From NCBI RefSeq assembly GCF_023650955.1, contig NZ_CP098039.1:1302001-1366000 (forward strand): a stretch of DNA of 64,000 bases. Reading direction: 5' to 3'. This DNA comes from Thermosynechococcus sp. HN-54. GTDB taxonomy: Bacteria > Cyanobacteriota > Cyanobacteriia > Thermosynechococcales > Thermosynechococcaceae. The notes below the pieces were generated by a model. The model did not search any database, was not told the origin of the DNA, and saw only the letters and a program-made list of their open reading frames with translations. Of this stretch, positions 8,270 through 21,007 are shown piece by piece. Numbering within the stretch: the first letter of the stretch is position 1; each line of letters starts with the position of its first letter. The position numbers and the translations under genes were made by a program.

Positions 8270-9643
8270 GAGCAAGCCTAAAAAGGAACCACTATTCCAG
8301 ATGCCGTGGAGAATCATTGCTGCACCGATATTTTGCGATCGCCAGTAGATGTAACTCAGCACCGTTCCCAAGACCGTTAAGGGCAACAGATCAGCTAAAT
8401 TCAGGTGGGCAATGGCAAAGAGGAGCCCGGTCAGCCCCATGGCGGTTCCTAGGGGCAGATAGGATTGCACCGACCGAAAGAAGAACCCCCGAAAGAGAAT
8501 CTCCTCAAAGAAGGGCGCCATCACCGCCACCATGACATAGAGCAGGGCAAAGGTGGTGTAATCGCGGCTTTGCAAAATAATCTCCAAGAGGGGGTTGCCG
8601 CCCCCTTGATTTTTGAGAAGGGCTTGACTGATGAGGGAACTGGCCAGCACCAGCGGCAGCGCCGCCAAATAGCCGCCAATACCCCAACGCAGGGCACCCC
8701 CCAACCCCCCCTGCCAACGTAACCAATCCCAAGGGCGCTTGCCAAAGGGACGCAGAAAGTACCACAGCCAGCACAAGCCAGCAACCATCATCATCCCGTA
8801 GCTTACTAAGGCATACAGCGTTTGGGCCATGGCAGAGCGCAGCGGCAGTCCCATGCCAATCAGGGAGCGCACCAAGGGCATGAGCACCAAACTAATGGCA
8901 AAGAAAAGAGTGAACCAGATCACCATGCCTTCCCACAGGGTTTCCCAGCTCCATGTCACGGGGGTCAGCACCGGGAGCAGATTGGCCTGTCGGCGTCGTC
9001 GCAGGTGTTGATAGATCCAGACAATCCAAAGAACAATCCCGATCAAACTTCCTATCAAAGGAGTCGTGCCAATCAGGGCAAGGCGATAGAAGGCCGCTTC
9101 GGCTCGGTGTTGTTCTGCGGTGGCCAAGGCCATGAGGGCATCGGGTCGCTGTTGCAGTTCATAGAGGCGCTCGAGGGCGCGATCGCGAAACCAACCTTGA
9201 AGCGTGTTTTTAATCAACATTTCCGTATCTGGCAGCAGTTGGGGCGGCTCCGCCCACAAGCCCATCAGCACTTCTGCGGTACTACGGGTTGCCCCTTCAG
9301 CCTCGTTGATCAGGAGTTGCCACGTTGTCAGGGCGCGATCGCGCTGCCCAGTTTCAGCATAGAGCAATCCTAACTGGAGACGCAGAGGTTGATTTTGCAG
9401 TGTGGGGGTTACCAGCACCTCTTCGTAGGCTTGGATGGCAGCTTCTAAATTCCCCACCAAGCGATCGCGGGTTGTGGCATCTCCCAGCCCCTGCCATTCT
9501 CGGGCTTGCAGTGACAAATTCGTTTGAAACAGGTTGATTTGTCCTTGGGTTTGGGGTTCTAAGTAACTGCCGAGCAACGATACTGTAATTAGAGCAGCGA
9601 CCACAATACTGAGGGCTGCAAGCACCAACCGCTTGAGAGACAT
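8237..9643 (-). CDS. CPBP-family intramembrane metalloprotease with N-terminal TPR-like region
   Basis: About 468 residues starting at MSLKRLVLAAL; an upstream ATG at 9694 is less likely. An N-terminal membrane anchor is followed by about 150 residues of helical, TPR-like sequence, then at least seven membrane spans. The C-terminal CPBP (CAAX protease/Abi) domain shows EEILFRGFFF (EExxxR), FAIAHL and HGIWN, the three metal-site motifs of the family. Members cleave membrane-anchored substrates or mature bacteriocin-like peptides; the role here is unknown. Confidence 0.87.
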   Translation of the reverse strand: MSLKRLVLAALSIVVAALITVSLLGSYLEPQTQGQINLFQTNLSLQAREWQGLGDATTRDRLVGNLEAAIQAYEEVLVTPTLQNQPLRLQLGLLYAETGQRDRALTTWQLLINEAEGATRSTAEVLMGLWAEPPQLLPDTEMLIKNTLQGWFRDRALERLYELQQRPDALMALATAEQHRAEAAFYRLALIGTTPLIGSLIGIVLWIVWIYQHLRRRRQANLLPVLTPVTWSWETLWEGMVIWFTLFFAISLVLMPLVRSLIGMGLPLRSAMAQTLYALVSYGMMMVAGLCWLWYFLRPFGKRPWDWLRWQGGLGGALRWGIGGYLAALPLVLASSLISQALLKNQGGGNPLLEIILQSRDYTTFALLYVMVAVMAPFFEEILFRGFFFRSVQSYLPLGTAMGLTGLLFAIAHLNLADLLPLTVLGTVLSYIYWRSQNIGAAMILHGIWNSGSFLGLLLLSGGTEAGF

Positions 9644-9905
9644 AGGGCAAAGCTGACAAGGGACTCCCCAAAACCTTAGCGGAAAGCGACCCAAGGGATC
9701 AATGCAATGGTCTGGTGATGATCTGCTGCACGACTCGTGACCTCGCAGCGCTCTATCTCAAAATACTCGGTTTTACTGACCCCAGCCTCATCATTGGGAA
9801 AAGAGCTGGCTCTACCTGATTAACTTGCTATCCATCGTACAGAGACATTGTTAGGAACTGTATAAAATACTAAATAGTTAAGTTTATTAGTTTAAGTTCA
9901 ATATA

Positions 9906-12442
<2,537 letters not shown>

Positions 12443-12634
12443 GTCTCTTGACCTACAATCTCCTTACCTAAAAATCCTTATACTGGCTAGATCACCGTTC
12501 CCCACGGGTTACGTTAGGGTATGAACAAAGGTCTAGTGTTTCTCCTTGCTCCCCATGATACGGTGGGAGAACACAATTCTATGATTGATCGTTAAACTTG
12601 AGAGTGCCGAAAAACCCATCCCGCAGCATCTGCT

Positions 12635-15298
12635 ATGTCCACCCTTGTCATTGTTGAATCCCCAACAAAAGCCCGTACTATTCGCAAATTTCTGCCACCG
12701 GACTATCGCGTTGAAGCCTCGATGGGTCATGTCCGTGATCTGCCCCGCAGCGCTGCCGATGTCCCCCCCGAACTCAAGGGGGAAGAGTGGGCAACTCTAG
12801 GCGTCAATGTTGCTGCTGGCTTTGAACCTCTCTACATTGTGCCCAAGGACAAGCAAAAAGTTGTCAAAGACCTGAAAACCGCACTGAAAACAGCCGACGA
12901 ACTCCTCCTCGCCACCGATGAAGACCGCGAAGGGGAAAGTATTAGTTGGCACTTGCTGCAACTGTTGGAGCCAAAGGTGCCTGTGCGGCGCATGGTCTTC
13001 CATGAAATTACTGAGGAAGCAATTCAAGAAGCCTTGCGCAATTGCCGCGAGGTCAACCAGCAACTGGTGCGTGCCCAAGAAACGCGGCGAATTTTAGACC
13101 GCTTGGTGGGCTATACCCTGTCGCCCCTCCTCTGGCGAAAAATTGCTCCCCATCTGTCGGCGGGGCGGGTGCAGTCGGTGGCAGTGCGCCTATTGGTGCA
13201 ACGGGAGCGGGAACGGCTGGCCTTCCGCAAGGGTCAATTTTGGGATCTCAAGGCCACATTGGATCAACGGGGAACCCTCTTTCCAGCCCGTTTGGTGAGT
13301 GTTGGCGGTCAACGCTTGGCCACGAGCAATGATTTTGATCCGGCCACAGGACAGGTGCGCAACCCTGAGGCGGTCTTGCTCTTGGATGAGGCGGCTGCCA
13401 ATGCCCTGCGCGATCGCCTGCTGACGGAAACATGGACGGTCAGCGAACAGGAGGAGCGCCAACAAACCCGCAAACCGGCTCCCCCCTTTACCACCTCGAC
13501 GCTGCAACAGGAAGCCAACCGCAAACTGCACCTATCAGCACAGGAGACGATGCGTATTGCCCAGAAGCTTTACGAAGAGGGCTATATCACGTATATGCGC
13601 ACGGACTCGGTGCATCTGTCGGAGCAAGCGATCGCCGCCGCCCGCAATTGTGTTGAAGCCATGTATGGCAAAGCCTTTTTGTCCCCTCAGCCGCGCCAAT
13701 ACACCACCAAAACCAAGGGTGCCCAAGAAGCCCACGAAGCGATTCGTCCTGCCGGTAGCCAGTTTCGTACCCCCCAAGAAACTGGTCTTAAGGATCGCGA
13801 ACTGGAACTGTATGACCTGATCTGGAAACGCACGGTGGCTTCGCAGATGGCCGATGCCCGTGTCACCCTGCTGACGGTCTCGATTACGGCGGGGGATGCC
13901 CTCTTCCGTGCCCACGGCAAACGCATTGATTTTCCCGGCTTTTTCCGTGCCTATGTCGAAGGATCGGATGATCCTGATGCCGCCCTCGAAAGCCAAGAGG
14001 TGATGCTGCCCCTGATGCAGGTGGGGGATATTCTCCGCTGTCGCGCCCTTGAAAGTGTGGGTCACGAAACCCAGCCGCCGCCACGCTACACCGAAGCCAG
14101 CCTTGTCAAAGCCCTCGAGCAAGCCGGTATTGGGCGCCCCAGCACCTACGCCACGATCATCAGCACGATCCAAGAGCGCGAGTATGCCATTCGCCGCGGC
14201 AATGCCCTTGAACCGACCTTTACTGCGTTTGCTGTCACCGCACTGCTAGAGAAGTATTTCCCTGACTTGGTGGATATTAACTTCACCGCCCGCATGGAGC
14301 AAACCCTTGACGATATTTCCATCGGTGAAGTGCAGTGGCAGCCCTACCTTGCATCCTTTTACCTTGGTGAAAATGGCCTTGAGCAGCAGGTCAAGGAGCG
14401 GGAACGGACAATTGAGGCCACTGAAGCACGGGCAATTTTGCTGCCAGAACTGAACGCTGAAGTGGTAGTGGGTCGCTTTGGTCCTTTTGTCGTCTATCAA
14501 AATGGCAATGGCAGCGAACCCATTAAGGCTTCTTTGCCCCAAGACGCCACCCCCGGTAGCCTCACCCGTGAACAGGTGGAGCAATTAATCCGCCAAAAAC
14601 TGGAGGGGCCTGACAAGCTTGGCATTCATCCAGAGACTGGGGAACCCATCTTTTTGCTAACCGGGCGGTTTGGTCCCTATGTGCAGTTGGGGGAAGCCAC
14701 AGAGGCCAATCCAAAACCCAAACGAGCCTCGTTGCCCAAGGGGGTCAGTCCCGATGAAGTGACCTTAGACTTGGCGATTACATTGTTGTCACTGCCGCGA
14801 ACACTGGGCGTTCATCCGCAAACGGGTAAGCTCATTCAGGCAAATCAAGGTCGCTTTGGCCCCTACATTGTCCATGACCCCGAAGGCGAGAAGGACTATC
14901 GTTCCCTCAAGGGGGAAGATGATGTCTATACGATTACCCTAGAGCGTGCCCTAGAGTTACTGGCAACCCCGAAATCGAGTCGCGGTCGTGCCAAAAAACA
15001 GGTGCTCGCGGTGTTGGGGACTCACCCAGAGGATGGGGAGCCGGTGCAGATCTTGGATGGTCCCTATGGTCCCTATGTCAACCATGGCAAGGTGAATGCC
15101 TCACTGCCAGAAGGGATGAGTCCAGAGACCATGACCCTAGAACAAGCCCTCCCCCTCTTGGCTGAAAAAGCGCCGAAGAAAACCCGCCGCACTTCAACGG
15201 CCACTGCCCCAAAAACAAAACCAACCACGAAGAAGGCCACAGCCAAAGTGGCCACAAAGACCACAAAAACCCGCCGTCGTCAGTCAACGGAAACCTAG
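12635..15298 (+). CDS. topA: DNA topoisomerase I
   Basis: Type IA topoisomerase relaxing negative supercoils; 887 residues. The Toprim domain opens with [12 protein letters not shown] and contains ATDEDREGE. The catalytic tyrosine is in [13 protein letters not shown] near residue 316. The C-terminal third lacks cysteine zinc ribbons and instead has four repeats containing FGPFVVY, FGPYVQL, FGPYIVH and YGPYVNH, followed by a Lys/Thr-rich tail of about 45 residues. This repeat-type C-terminus is known in cyanobacterial enzymes. The stop abuts the GTG of the next gene. Confidence 0.96.
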   Translation: MSTLVIVESPTKARTIRKFLPPDYRVEASMGHVRDLPRSAADVPPELKGEEWATLGVNVAAGFEPLYIVPKDKQKVVKDLKTALKTADELLLATDEDREGESISWHLLQLLEPKVPVRRMVFHEITEEAIQEALRNCREVNQQLVRAQETRRILDRLVGYTLSPLLWRKIAPHLSAGRVQSVAVRLLVQRERERLAFRKGQFWDLKATLDQRGTLFPARLVSVGGQRLATSNDFDPATGQVRNPEAVLLLDEAAANALRDRLLTETWTVSEQEERQQTRKPAPPFTTSTLQQEANRKLHLSAQETMRIAQKLYEEGYITYMRTDSVHLSEQAIAAARNCVEAMYGKAFLSPQPRQYTTKTKGAQEAHEAIRPAGSQFRTPQETGLKDRELELYDLIWKRTVASQMADARVTLLTVSITAGDALFRAHGKRIDFPGFFRAYVEGSDDPDAALESQEVMLPLMQVGDILRCRALESVGHETQPPPRYTEASLVKALEQAGIGRPSTYATIISTIQEREYAIRRGNALEPTFTAFAVTALLEKYFPDLVDINFTARMEQTLDDISIGEVQWQPYLASFYLGENGLEQQVKERERTIEATEARAILLPELNAEVVVGRFGPFVVYQNGNGSEPIKASLPQDATPGSLTREQVEQLIRQKLEGPDKLGIHPETGEPIFLLTGRFGPYVQLGEATEANPKPKRASLPKGVSPDEVTLDLAITLLSLPRTLGVHPQTGKLIQANQGRFGPYIVHDPEGEKDYRSLKGEDDVYTITLERALELLATPKSSRGRAKKQVLAVLGTHPEDGEPVQILDGPYGPYVNHGKVNASLPEGMSPETMTLEQALPLLAEKAPKKTRRTSTATAPKTKPTTKKATAKVATKTTKTRRRQSTET

Positions 15299-16903
15299 GT
15301 GAATTCCCCCTTTACTGCTGAAACCCTCCTCTTTGAGCGATCGCGCCCACGGCCAGAGGCCCTGCGGGTCCTCTATGGCTTTCCCAATACCTACAGTGTC
15401 GGGATCACTAGCTTGGGGTATCAACTGGTGTGGGCACAGCTGGCTAGCCGTCCTGATGTGGCAGTGGGCCGCCTCTTTACCGATGTGCAGGAATCACTGC
15501 CTCGGGATCCGGAGTTGGTTGGATTTTCCTTCTCGTGGGAGTTGGACTACGGCAATCTGCTGGCTCTGCTGGAGCAGTTGGGCATTCCCATTTGGCAGCG
15601 CGATCGCGACAATTGCCATCCCTTGGTCTTTGGCGGTGGCCCGGTGCTAACGGCGAATCCTGAACCCTTTGCCGACTTTTTTGATGTGATTTTACTGGGG
15701 GACGCCGAACCCCTGCTCGATCCGTTTCTAACAACCATGGCACAGGTGCGCTCTGCCCCGCGATCGCAACAACTAGACGCCCTTGCCCAAGTGCCGGGCA
15801 TTTATATTCCCAGTCTTTACCAAGTCAGCTACAACGGGACTAGCGGTCGGATTGAAAAGATTGCACCCGTCAAGGCCAATGTTCCTGCAACGGTCACCAA
15901 ACAAGTGCATCGCGGCAATACCCTTGCTGCCTCAACGGTGGTTACTCCCCGCGCCGCTTGGGAAAAGATTTACATGGTGGAGGTGGTGCGCAGTTGTCCT
16001 GAGTTGTGTCGCTTTTGTTTGGCCAGCTATTTGACGTTGCCTTTTCGCACACCTAGCTTGGAAACCTTAATTCCTGCCATTGAGCGGGGGCTAGCGGTCA
16101 CCGATCGCCTAGGGCTTTTGGGTGCCTCCATTACCCAACACCCTGAGTTTCCTGCGTTGATGGAACATTTGCGTCAGCCGCAATTTGCCCATGTGCGGGT
16201 CAGTTTGGCCTCAGTGCGCACCAATACGGTGACCGAATCCCTTGCCCAACTCTTGAGTCAACGGGGCAGTCAGTCGCTGACGATCGCCATTGAAACGGGG
16301 TCTGCCCGCCTACGCCAAGTAATCAATAAAAAATTGGAAACGGAGGAGATCCTCGCGGCCGCGAGCCATGCCCAAGCCGGCGGTCTCAAGGGGCTAAAGT
16401 TCTATGGCATGGTGGGACTGCCTACGGAAACGGATGCCGATGTCGAAGCCACGGTCGATCTCTTTCGCCAATTGAAAAAAACAGCGCTGCGCCTGCGGCT
16501 CACCCTTGGCTGTAGTACCTTTGTGCCCAAAGCCCATACGCCCTTTCAGTGGTGGGGGGTGCAACCCGTGGCTGAAAAACGCCTCAAATTCCTGAAAAAA
16601 GAATTGGCCAAATTGGGGGTTGAGTTTCGTCCTGAATCCTATCATGACTCGCTGATTCAAGCTTTAATTTCGCGGGGCGATCGCCGGCTTGCCCCCCTCC
16701 TCGAGCAGGTGCGCCGCTATGGCACCTCTTTAGGCAGTTATCGGCGGGCGTTTAAGGAACTGCGGGGACAGTTGCCCGATTTTGAGGCCTATGTCACTGA
16801 ACATTGGCCAGAAGATACCATTTTACCGTGGCAGCATCTCCAGAGTGGTCTGCCCACTAAAACCCTGCAAAATCATCTGCAGCGAGCGCTGGCGATCGCC
16901 TAA
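15299..16903 (+). CDS. B12-binding-type radical SAM protein
   Basis: 534 residues starting with GTG directly after the topA stop. The N-terminal 200 residues look like a cobalamin-binding-type Rossmann domain (NTYSVGITSLGYQLVWAQL, LVFGGGPVLTANPEPFADF). The 4Fe-4S cluster motif CPELCRFC (CxxxCxxC) lies near residues 233-240, and the SAM-barrel segments TIAIETGS and GLKFYGMVGLPTET follow. It belongs to the large family of uncharacterised cyanobacterial radical SAM proteins. The substrate is unknown. Confidence 0.87.
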   Translation: MNSPFTAETLLFERSRPRPEALRVLYGFPNTYSVGITSLGYQLVWAQLASRPDVAVGRLFTDVQESLPRDPELVGFSFSWELDYGNLLALLEQLGIPIWQRDRDNCHPLVFGGGPVLTANPEPFADFFDVILLGDAEPLLDPFLTTMAQVRSAPRSQQLDALAQVPGIYIPSLYQVSYNGTSGRIEKIAPVKANVPATVTKQVHRGNTLAASTVVTPRAAWEKIYMVEVVRSCPELCRFCLASYLTLPFRTPSLETLIPAIERGLAVTDRLGLLGASITQHPEFPALMEHLRQPQFAHVRVSLASVRTNTVTESLAQLLSQRGSQSLTIAIETGSARLRQVINKKLETEEILAAASHAQAGGLKGLKFYGMVGLPTETDADVEATVDLFRQLKKTALRLRLTLGCSTFVPKAHTPFQWWGVQPVAEKRLKFLKKELAKLGVEFRPESYHDSLIQALISRGDRRLAPLLEQVRRYGTSLGSYRRAFKELRGQLPDFEAYVTEHWPEDTILPWQHLQSGLPTKTLQNHLQRALAIA

Positions 16904-17439
16904 GCTTGTCGGCGCTGAGAAAGCCATTCCAAGAGAACCGCCCGACATTGTAAGCACTCCAACTGAGCCAGTAGCTGCGGGATGTCTGGACTCTCCAGCC
17001 GAAACTTGCTCCCTCCTCGTGGCACGGGTGCTGTTGGTGCTAGTTCCGCAATAAAACCCCACAATCGTTGATTAGAGAAGGCGCTATTGATAAGCCACGG
17101 TTGCTCATTTAAGGAGGCGATTGCTTGAATGCTATCGGTGTCAGTCCCCAATTCTCGCGCTAAAATTTGGGGCACCATTGCCATAGGGGTTTGATCGGGA
17201 AGCACTCTCCCACCGGGAAAATCAACAGTGGCTCGCCGAATTCCTACTCGAAAGGTTGGGGGCAGGCAGATTAAGTAGTCGCCTTGCAGCGTCAGGATAA
17301 TCACCGAGTCCGCCTTTTCCACCCGCCAGTACTCTAAAGTTTCACCCTTCTCGGTTAACCATTGCTCGGCAATTAACGTAACCCACTTCGATTGAATGCG
17401 TACCAGTTCGTTGAGCGATCGCCAATTCACTGTTGCCAC
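16900..17439 (-). CDS. Nudix-fold protein with degenerate Nudix box
   Basis: 179 residues (GTG start at 17439, or the GTG at 17430), beginning inside the end of the upstream methyltransferase gene, so translation is probably coupled. The layout matches ADP-ribose pyrophosphatase-like Nudix proteins: EYWRVEKADSVIILTLQG then a Pro-Gly-Gly turn DFPGGR. The box GX5EX7REUXEEXGU is damaged: it reads GRVLPDQ...VPQILARELGTD, with Gln in place of the first Glu and no REUXEE. Hydrolytic activity is therefore doubtful; a binding or regulatory role is possible. Confidence 0.7.
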   Translation of the reverse strand: MATVNWRSLNELVRIQSKWVTLIAEQWLTEKGETLEYWRVEKADSVIILTLQGDYLICLPPTFRVGIRRATVDFPGGRVLPDQTPMAMVPQILARELGTDTDSIQAIASLNEQPWLINSAFSNQRLWGFIAELAPTAPVPRGGSKFRLESPDIPQLLAQLECLQCRAVLLEWLSQRRQA

Positions 17440-18365
17440 TCTTCAGGAATTTGTGCTATTTTCTCATGTCCTGTGGGGGTGTACACCGGTCTGCCGAGGG
17501 GGCGGTAGGGCAGGGTGCCATTTTCATAGGCCTGAATTCGTTGGCGAGCAATGTTGACATAAGCGGGTTCCTTTTCACAGCCCATCGCCCGCCGATTGTG
17601 CATTAGGGCAGCCAAGAGGGATGATCCCACCCCCATATAGGGGTCAAAGACCCAATCCCCTGCATGGCTGAGGGCAAGGACGCACCGCTCCACCAACTCA
17701 ATGGGAAACTGGCAGGGATGCAGTGTTTTTTCAGGATGATTGGACTTGACATTGGGAATATCCCACACCAGTTCTTGCCAATCCTGAACAACTATTTCCC
17801 AGACATCTGATGGATTTTTGCCCAAGGGATTGCCCGAGGGTTTGCCCTTATTGGGGCCTTTGAAATGGCGTTTCCCCGGATATTTGGCTGGAATACGCAC
17901 CGCATCCAAATGAAAGATATAGTGATCGGACTTCGTGAACCAAAGAATCGTTTCATAGCGGCCAGAAAAGCGCTTTGTGGCATGGAGACCGTGGCCAAAT
18001 TTCCAAATGATGCGATTGCGCAGCTTCAAACCCAACCGCTTGAACAGGGGATAAAACAAAATATCTAAGGGATAAACCTCTCCCCCTTGAACAAAATTCC
18101 CCACTTGCCAGCACAAACTTCCCTCTGGCCGAAGCACTCGATATAGCTCGGCAATCACTTGGCTTTGGCTCTGGAGATAGTCCTCGATCGCCATCGGCGT
18201 TTCATAGGCCTTGCCGAGGTTGTAGGGTGGCGACGTGAAGATGAGCGTCATGGCCTCATCCGGCACCTGACGAATTACCTCACAAACATCTCCACTGGCA
18301 ATGACTAGCTTAGCCTCTGGAGAAAAGCGCTCTTGAATGTGCTGGCCAGAACTCAATAAATACAA
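17427..18365 (-). CDS. DNA methyltransferase (beta-class, probable N4-cytosine type)
   Basis: 312 residues. Motif IV TSPPYNLGKAYE is near residues 44-55 and the SAM-binding motif FDPYMGVGSSLLAAL is near residue 240, so the catalytic motif precedes the SAM motif as in beta-class enzymes. The SPPY form of motif IV favours N4-methylcytosine over N6-methyladenine. No restriction endonuclease gene is adjacent, so it looks like an orphan modification enzyme. It resembles the Synechocystis N4-cytosine enzyme that methylates GGCC (from memory; unverified). The 3' end overlaps the Nudix-like gene by 13 nt. Confidence 0.87.
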   Translation of the reverse strand: MYLLSSGQHIQERFSPEAKLVIASGDVCEVIRQVPDEAMTLIFTSPPYNLGKAYETPMAIEDYLQSQSQVIAELYRVLRPEGSLCWQVGNFVQGGEVYPLDILFYPLFKRLGLKLRNRIIWKFGHGLHATKRFSGRYETILWFTKSDHYIFHLDAVRIPAKYPGKRHFKGPNKGKPSGNPLGKNPSDVWEIVVQDWQELVWDIPNVKSNHPEKTLHPCQFPIELVERCVLALSHAGDWVFDPYMGVGSSLLAALMHNRRAMGCEKEPAYVNIARQRIQAYENGTLPYRPLGRPVYTPTGHEKIAQIPEEWQQ

Positions 18366-18412
18366 GCCATCCTTCCCTGTACCGCCAAAATACCATATTC
18401 ATAATCCTGAGA

Positions 18413-18445
18413 TAAAAAAAGAGGCCGACCCCTAGGGAGTCAGCC
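18413..18445 (-). terminator. Rho-independent terminator after ycf35 homologue
   Basis: On the minus strand a 10-bp stem with two mismatches (18423-18432 with 18436-18445, loop of 3) is followed by seven T (read from A-tract 18414-18420). It lies about 55 nt downstream of the ycf35 stop. Confidence 0.7.
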
Positions 18446-18498
18446 AGCGAATTACTTGGGAACGCGCGCTAGACAGTACAAAGCAATTGGCAACAGGA

Positions 18499-18852
18499 TT
18501 AGCTATGCACCACGAGCTTGACGTTGGCGTTCTGAAGGCCAGGACGCTTCACCTCAGCCAAGGTTTTGTTGATGGCATATTTTTGGTTGATCGAGTTGAT
18601 CAGCTCGGTCTGGTTGTGTTTTTTGGCCACACCCCAGAGGTCAGCAATCAGATCAAAGGTGCCATCAGCATTGCGAGACCAGCCCAGATCATACTCGCCA
18701 TCGAGGACAGCGACGATGTCAGAGCGAACACGTTGGCCATTGTAGCCACGCACATCGGCATTGGTTTTCACCGTAATGCCCAGATCCCGCAGGGACGCTT
18801 TCAAGATTTCAGCATCGGTAATTTTCGTACGCAGGGTGCTGAAGTGAGACAT
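18499..18852 (-). CDS. ycf35: Ycf35 homologue (DUF1257)
   Basis: 117 residues beginning MSHFSTLRTKITDAEIL, the recognisable Ycf35 N-terminus; the open frame extends 16 codons upstream but without family similarity. The rest (TNADVRGYNGQRVRSDIVAVL, YDLGWSRNADGTFDLIADLWGV) is also typical. The family is conserved in cyanobacteria and red-algal plastids, with no proven function. It lies directly downstream of the ycf46 homologue on the same strand, so the two may be co-expressed. Confidence 0.88.
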   Translation of the reverse strand: MSHFSTLRTKITDAEILKASLRDLGITVKTNADVRGYNGQRVRSDIVAVLDGEYDLGWSRNADGTFDLIADLWGVAKKHNQTELINSINQKYAINKTLAEVKRPGLQNANVKLVVHS

Positions 18853-18972
18853 GTGGATTTCCTCCAGATTGAGACAGAAACATTGGACTGAATGAACCAC
18901 AATTTATGGCGAACCAAACCCTTGTGGTCGGGTCTTTCTCCCATCTGCGCAAGGCAGACAGAAGGAAGCTTG

Positions 18973-20502
18973 TCAGAACTCCAGTCGCTGGTATTCAGCC
19001 ACTGAAGCAGCCGCTGGACGCGCTCGTTGGCGGGCCCAATCGCGAAGTGCCGTGACCTGCTCTTGCATCGTCTTGGAAAGCGGTTGAGTGGCACGGCTAG
19101 CGGCAATAATGTCTAACTGAGTAAACTCGCGCCCTTGAGCAAAGGCTTCATACATCGCTGCAATGATGGCCTGTTCAATCTCGGCACCCGAAAAGCCATC
19201 ACAGATATTGGCCAGTTGCTCTAGGTCAAAGCGATCGATCTCGCGACGGCGCTTGGTGAGGTGAATGCGAAAGATTTCCTTGCGCTCCTCGGCATTGGGC
19301 AAATCCACAAAGAAAATTTCATCAAAGCGACCTTTGCGCAAAAATTCACCGGGGAGCCGTTCAACGCGGTTGGCTGTCGCCAAGACAAAGACGGGAGACT
19401 TTTTCTCCTGCATCCAAGTGAGGAAGGAGCCAAAGATCCGACTCGAGGTACCGCCATCGGAGTCCGAGGAGCCTGCGCCGCCAGCAAAGGCCTTGTCCAT
19501 TTCATCAATGAAGAGAATGGCAGGGGAAATGGATTCAGCGGTTTTCAGGGCATTGCGCAAATTGGCTTCCGATCGCCCCACCATTGAACCGTCATAGACT
19601 CGACCCATATCAAGGCGCAGCAACGGCAAGCCCCAAAGGCGAGAGGTGGTTTTGGCAATCAGGGACTTCCCACAGCCTGGGACACCTAAAATTAACATCC
19701 CCTTCGGTTGCGGTAAGCCGTATTCCCGAGCCTTTTCACTGAAGGCGTTGGCGCGTTGGCGTAACCAGACTTTAAGTTCCTCTAGACCGCCGACTGAATC
19801 AATGGTTTCATCCACTTCCATATACTCGAGAATGCCATTGCGGCGGATGAGTTGCTTTTTCTCGGAGAGAATGATGTCCACTTCGGCTTCCGTAAGGCGC
19901 CCAGCGGTCACTTTGGCTTTGCGAAAGACTTTTTCGGCTTCATCCCGTGTCAGGCCAAGGGTGGCTTTGACGAGTTTTTCCCGTGCTTCGGGGCTGAGGC
20001 GACGATTGCGGGGATCCAGTTGCTCCCCGAGAACCTCATCTAGTTCGTTGATACTGGGTAGGGGGTAGTCAACGACAACGATTTCTTTTTCCAGTTCGAC
20101 GGGAATCCGCTGCGCCGCTTCGGGGGACATGAGAATAATGGTTTTGTGGCTGCTCTTGAAGCTGGCGATCGCGTCCCGTAAAGAACGAGTCACAGGGGGC
20201 GAATCAATGAAGGGGTGCAAATCCTTGAAGACATAGATGCCTGGTTCGCGTTGGTGAACAACCCATTGAATGGCGGCTTCTGGTGAGACGGTGTTGTGGT
20301 GACTATTGTTGCGGGGATGGCCATACTCGACTATGCCGTGGGTCACTGTCCAGATGTAGAGCTTGCGGGGAGACCGCCCTTGAGGCCCGACTTGACTTTG
20401 GGCAATGGTGGCGATCGCCTGCTCAGCCCGCTCTTCTTCAGAGGTCAGGAGGTAGATCAACGGATATTGCGCTTGGATTAGGATGCTCAATTCTTCTTGC
20501 AC
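18973..20502 (-). CDS. ycf46: AAA ATPase, Ycf46 family
   Basis: About 509 residues. The start is placed at the GTG at 20502 because AAGGAGGT precedes it with proper spacing; the GTG at 20511 lies inside that ribosome site. Homologues also begin near EELSILIQAQYPLIYLL. An N-terminal domain of about 180 residues is followed by one AAA module: Walker A GVPGCGKS near residue 275, Walker B ILFIDEMDKA near 330, sensor ATANR and arginine-finger region LRKGRFDEIFF. Found in cyanobacteria and plastids; linked by others to carbon-use regulation, not proven. Confidence 0.92.
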   Translation of the reverse strand: MQEELSILIQAQYPLIYLLTSEEERAEQAIATIAQSQVGPQGRSPRKLYIWTVTHGIVEYGHPRNNSHHNTVSPEAAIQWVVHQREPGIYVFKDLHPFIDSPPVTRSLRDAIASFKSSHKTIILMSPEAAQRIPVELEKEIVVVDYPLPSINELDEVLGEQLDPRNRRLSPEAREKLVKATLGLTRDEAEKVFRKAKVTAGRLTEAEVDIILSEKKQLIRRNGILEYMEVDETIDSVGGLEELKVWLRQRANAFSEKAREYGLPQPKGMLILGVPGCGKSLIAKTTSRLWGLPLLRLDMGRVYDGSMVGRSEANLRNALKTAESISPAILFIDEMDKAFAGGAGSSDSDGGTSSRIFGSFLTWMQEKKSPVFVLATANRVERLPGEFLRKGRFDEIFFVDLPNAEERKEIFRIHLTKRRREIDRFDLEQLANICDGFSGAEIEQAIIAAMYEAFAQGREFTQLDIIAASRATQPLSKTMQEQVTALRDWARQRARPAAASVAEYQRLEF

Positions 20503-20551
20503 AGCAATCACCTCCTTCTTTCAAGGCTAACCCAACACCCCCGCCACTAGC

Positions 20552-20875
20552 CTAGCGGGCAGACACCAACTCGACGGAGAGCGAAGGAACACTGAGGCTG
20601 TCGTCATCAATCACCGTGGGCTGATTGACCAAGGCCGTTAGCTCATCCCCCCGCAGGACAAGGGCACTAGCACACTCTGGGCAGTGGTAAACCCGATGCA
20701 CATTGCCATGCTTTTGCTCAGCATATTCCGCCAGTACTTCTGGGTGAGCCAGTAGAAACTCAATGGCACGTTCAGCAAGGACGGACATCGTTTCCTGCTC
20801 GACCACAGCGGCAATCTTTAGCTGGCGGTGCACATCGGGGGATAGATACAACGTAACCTTTTGCTTATCTTCCAT
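20552..20875 (-). CDS. Ribbon-helix-helix-like protein with C-terminal CPEC zinc motif
   Basis: 107 residues from MEDKQKVTLYLSPDVHRQL; the frame is open 26 codons further upstream but the family pattern begins here. Residues 5-45 fit a CopG/Arc ribbon-helix-helix (KVTLYLSPDVHRQLKIAAVVEQETMSVLAERAIEFLL). After a helix comes HRVYHCPECASALVL, half of a zinc-ribbon-like pair with HGNVH just before it as possible extra ligand. It lies between fmt and ycf46. Likely a small DNA-binding regulator; its target is unknown. Confidence 0.72.
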   Translation of the reverse strand: MEDKQKVTLYLSPDVHRQLKIAAVVEQETMSVLAERAIEFLLAHPEVLAEYAEQKHGNVHRVYHCPECASALVLRGDELTALVNQPTVIDDDSLSVPSLSVELVSAR

Positions 20876-21007
20876 AGGGGCTAGAGACGTACCTAGGTAT
20901 GTGTGCCAGTGTAGTGAGCCGATCCGAGGGGTGTCAAGGTGAAATGCTGTCAAAACAGCAAAATCGTAACATTTAGTTACATTAAGCCTCGCGTGCTTAA
21001 AACTCAG

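Noticed and set aside
13535-14173. 212-codon minus-strand frame
   Set aside because: Antisense to topA; low-complexity composition.
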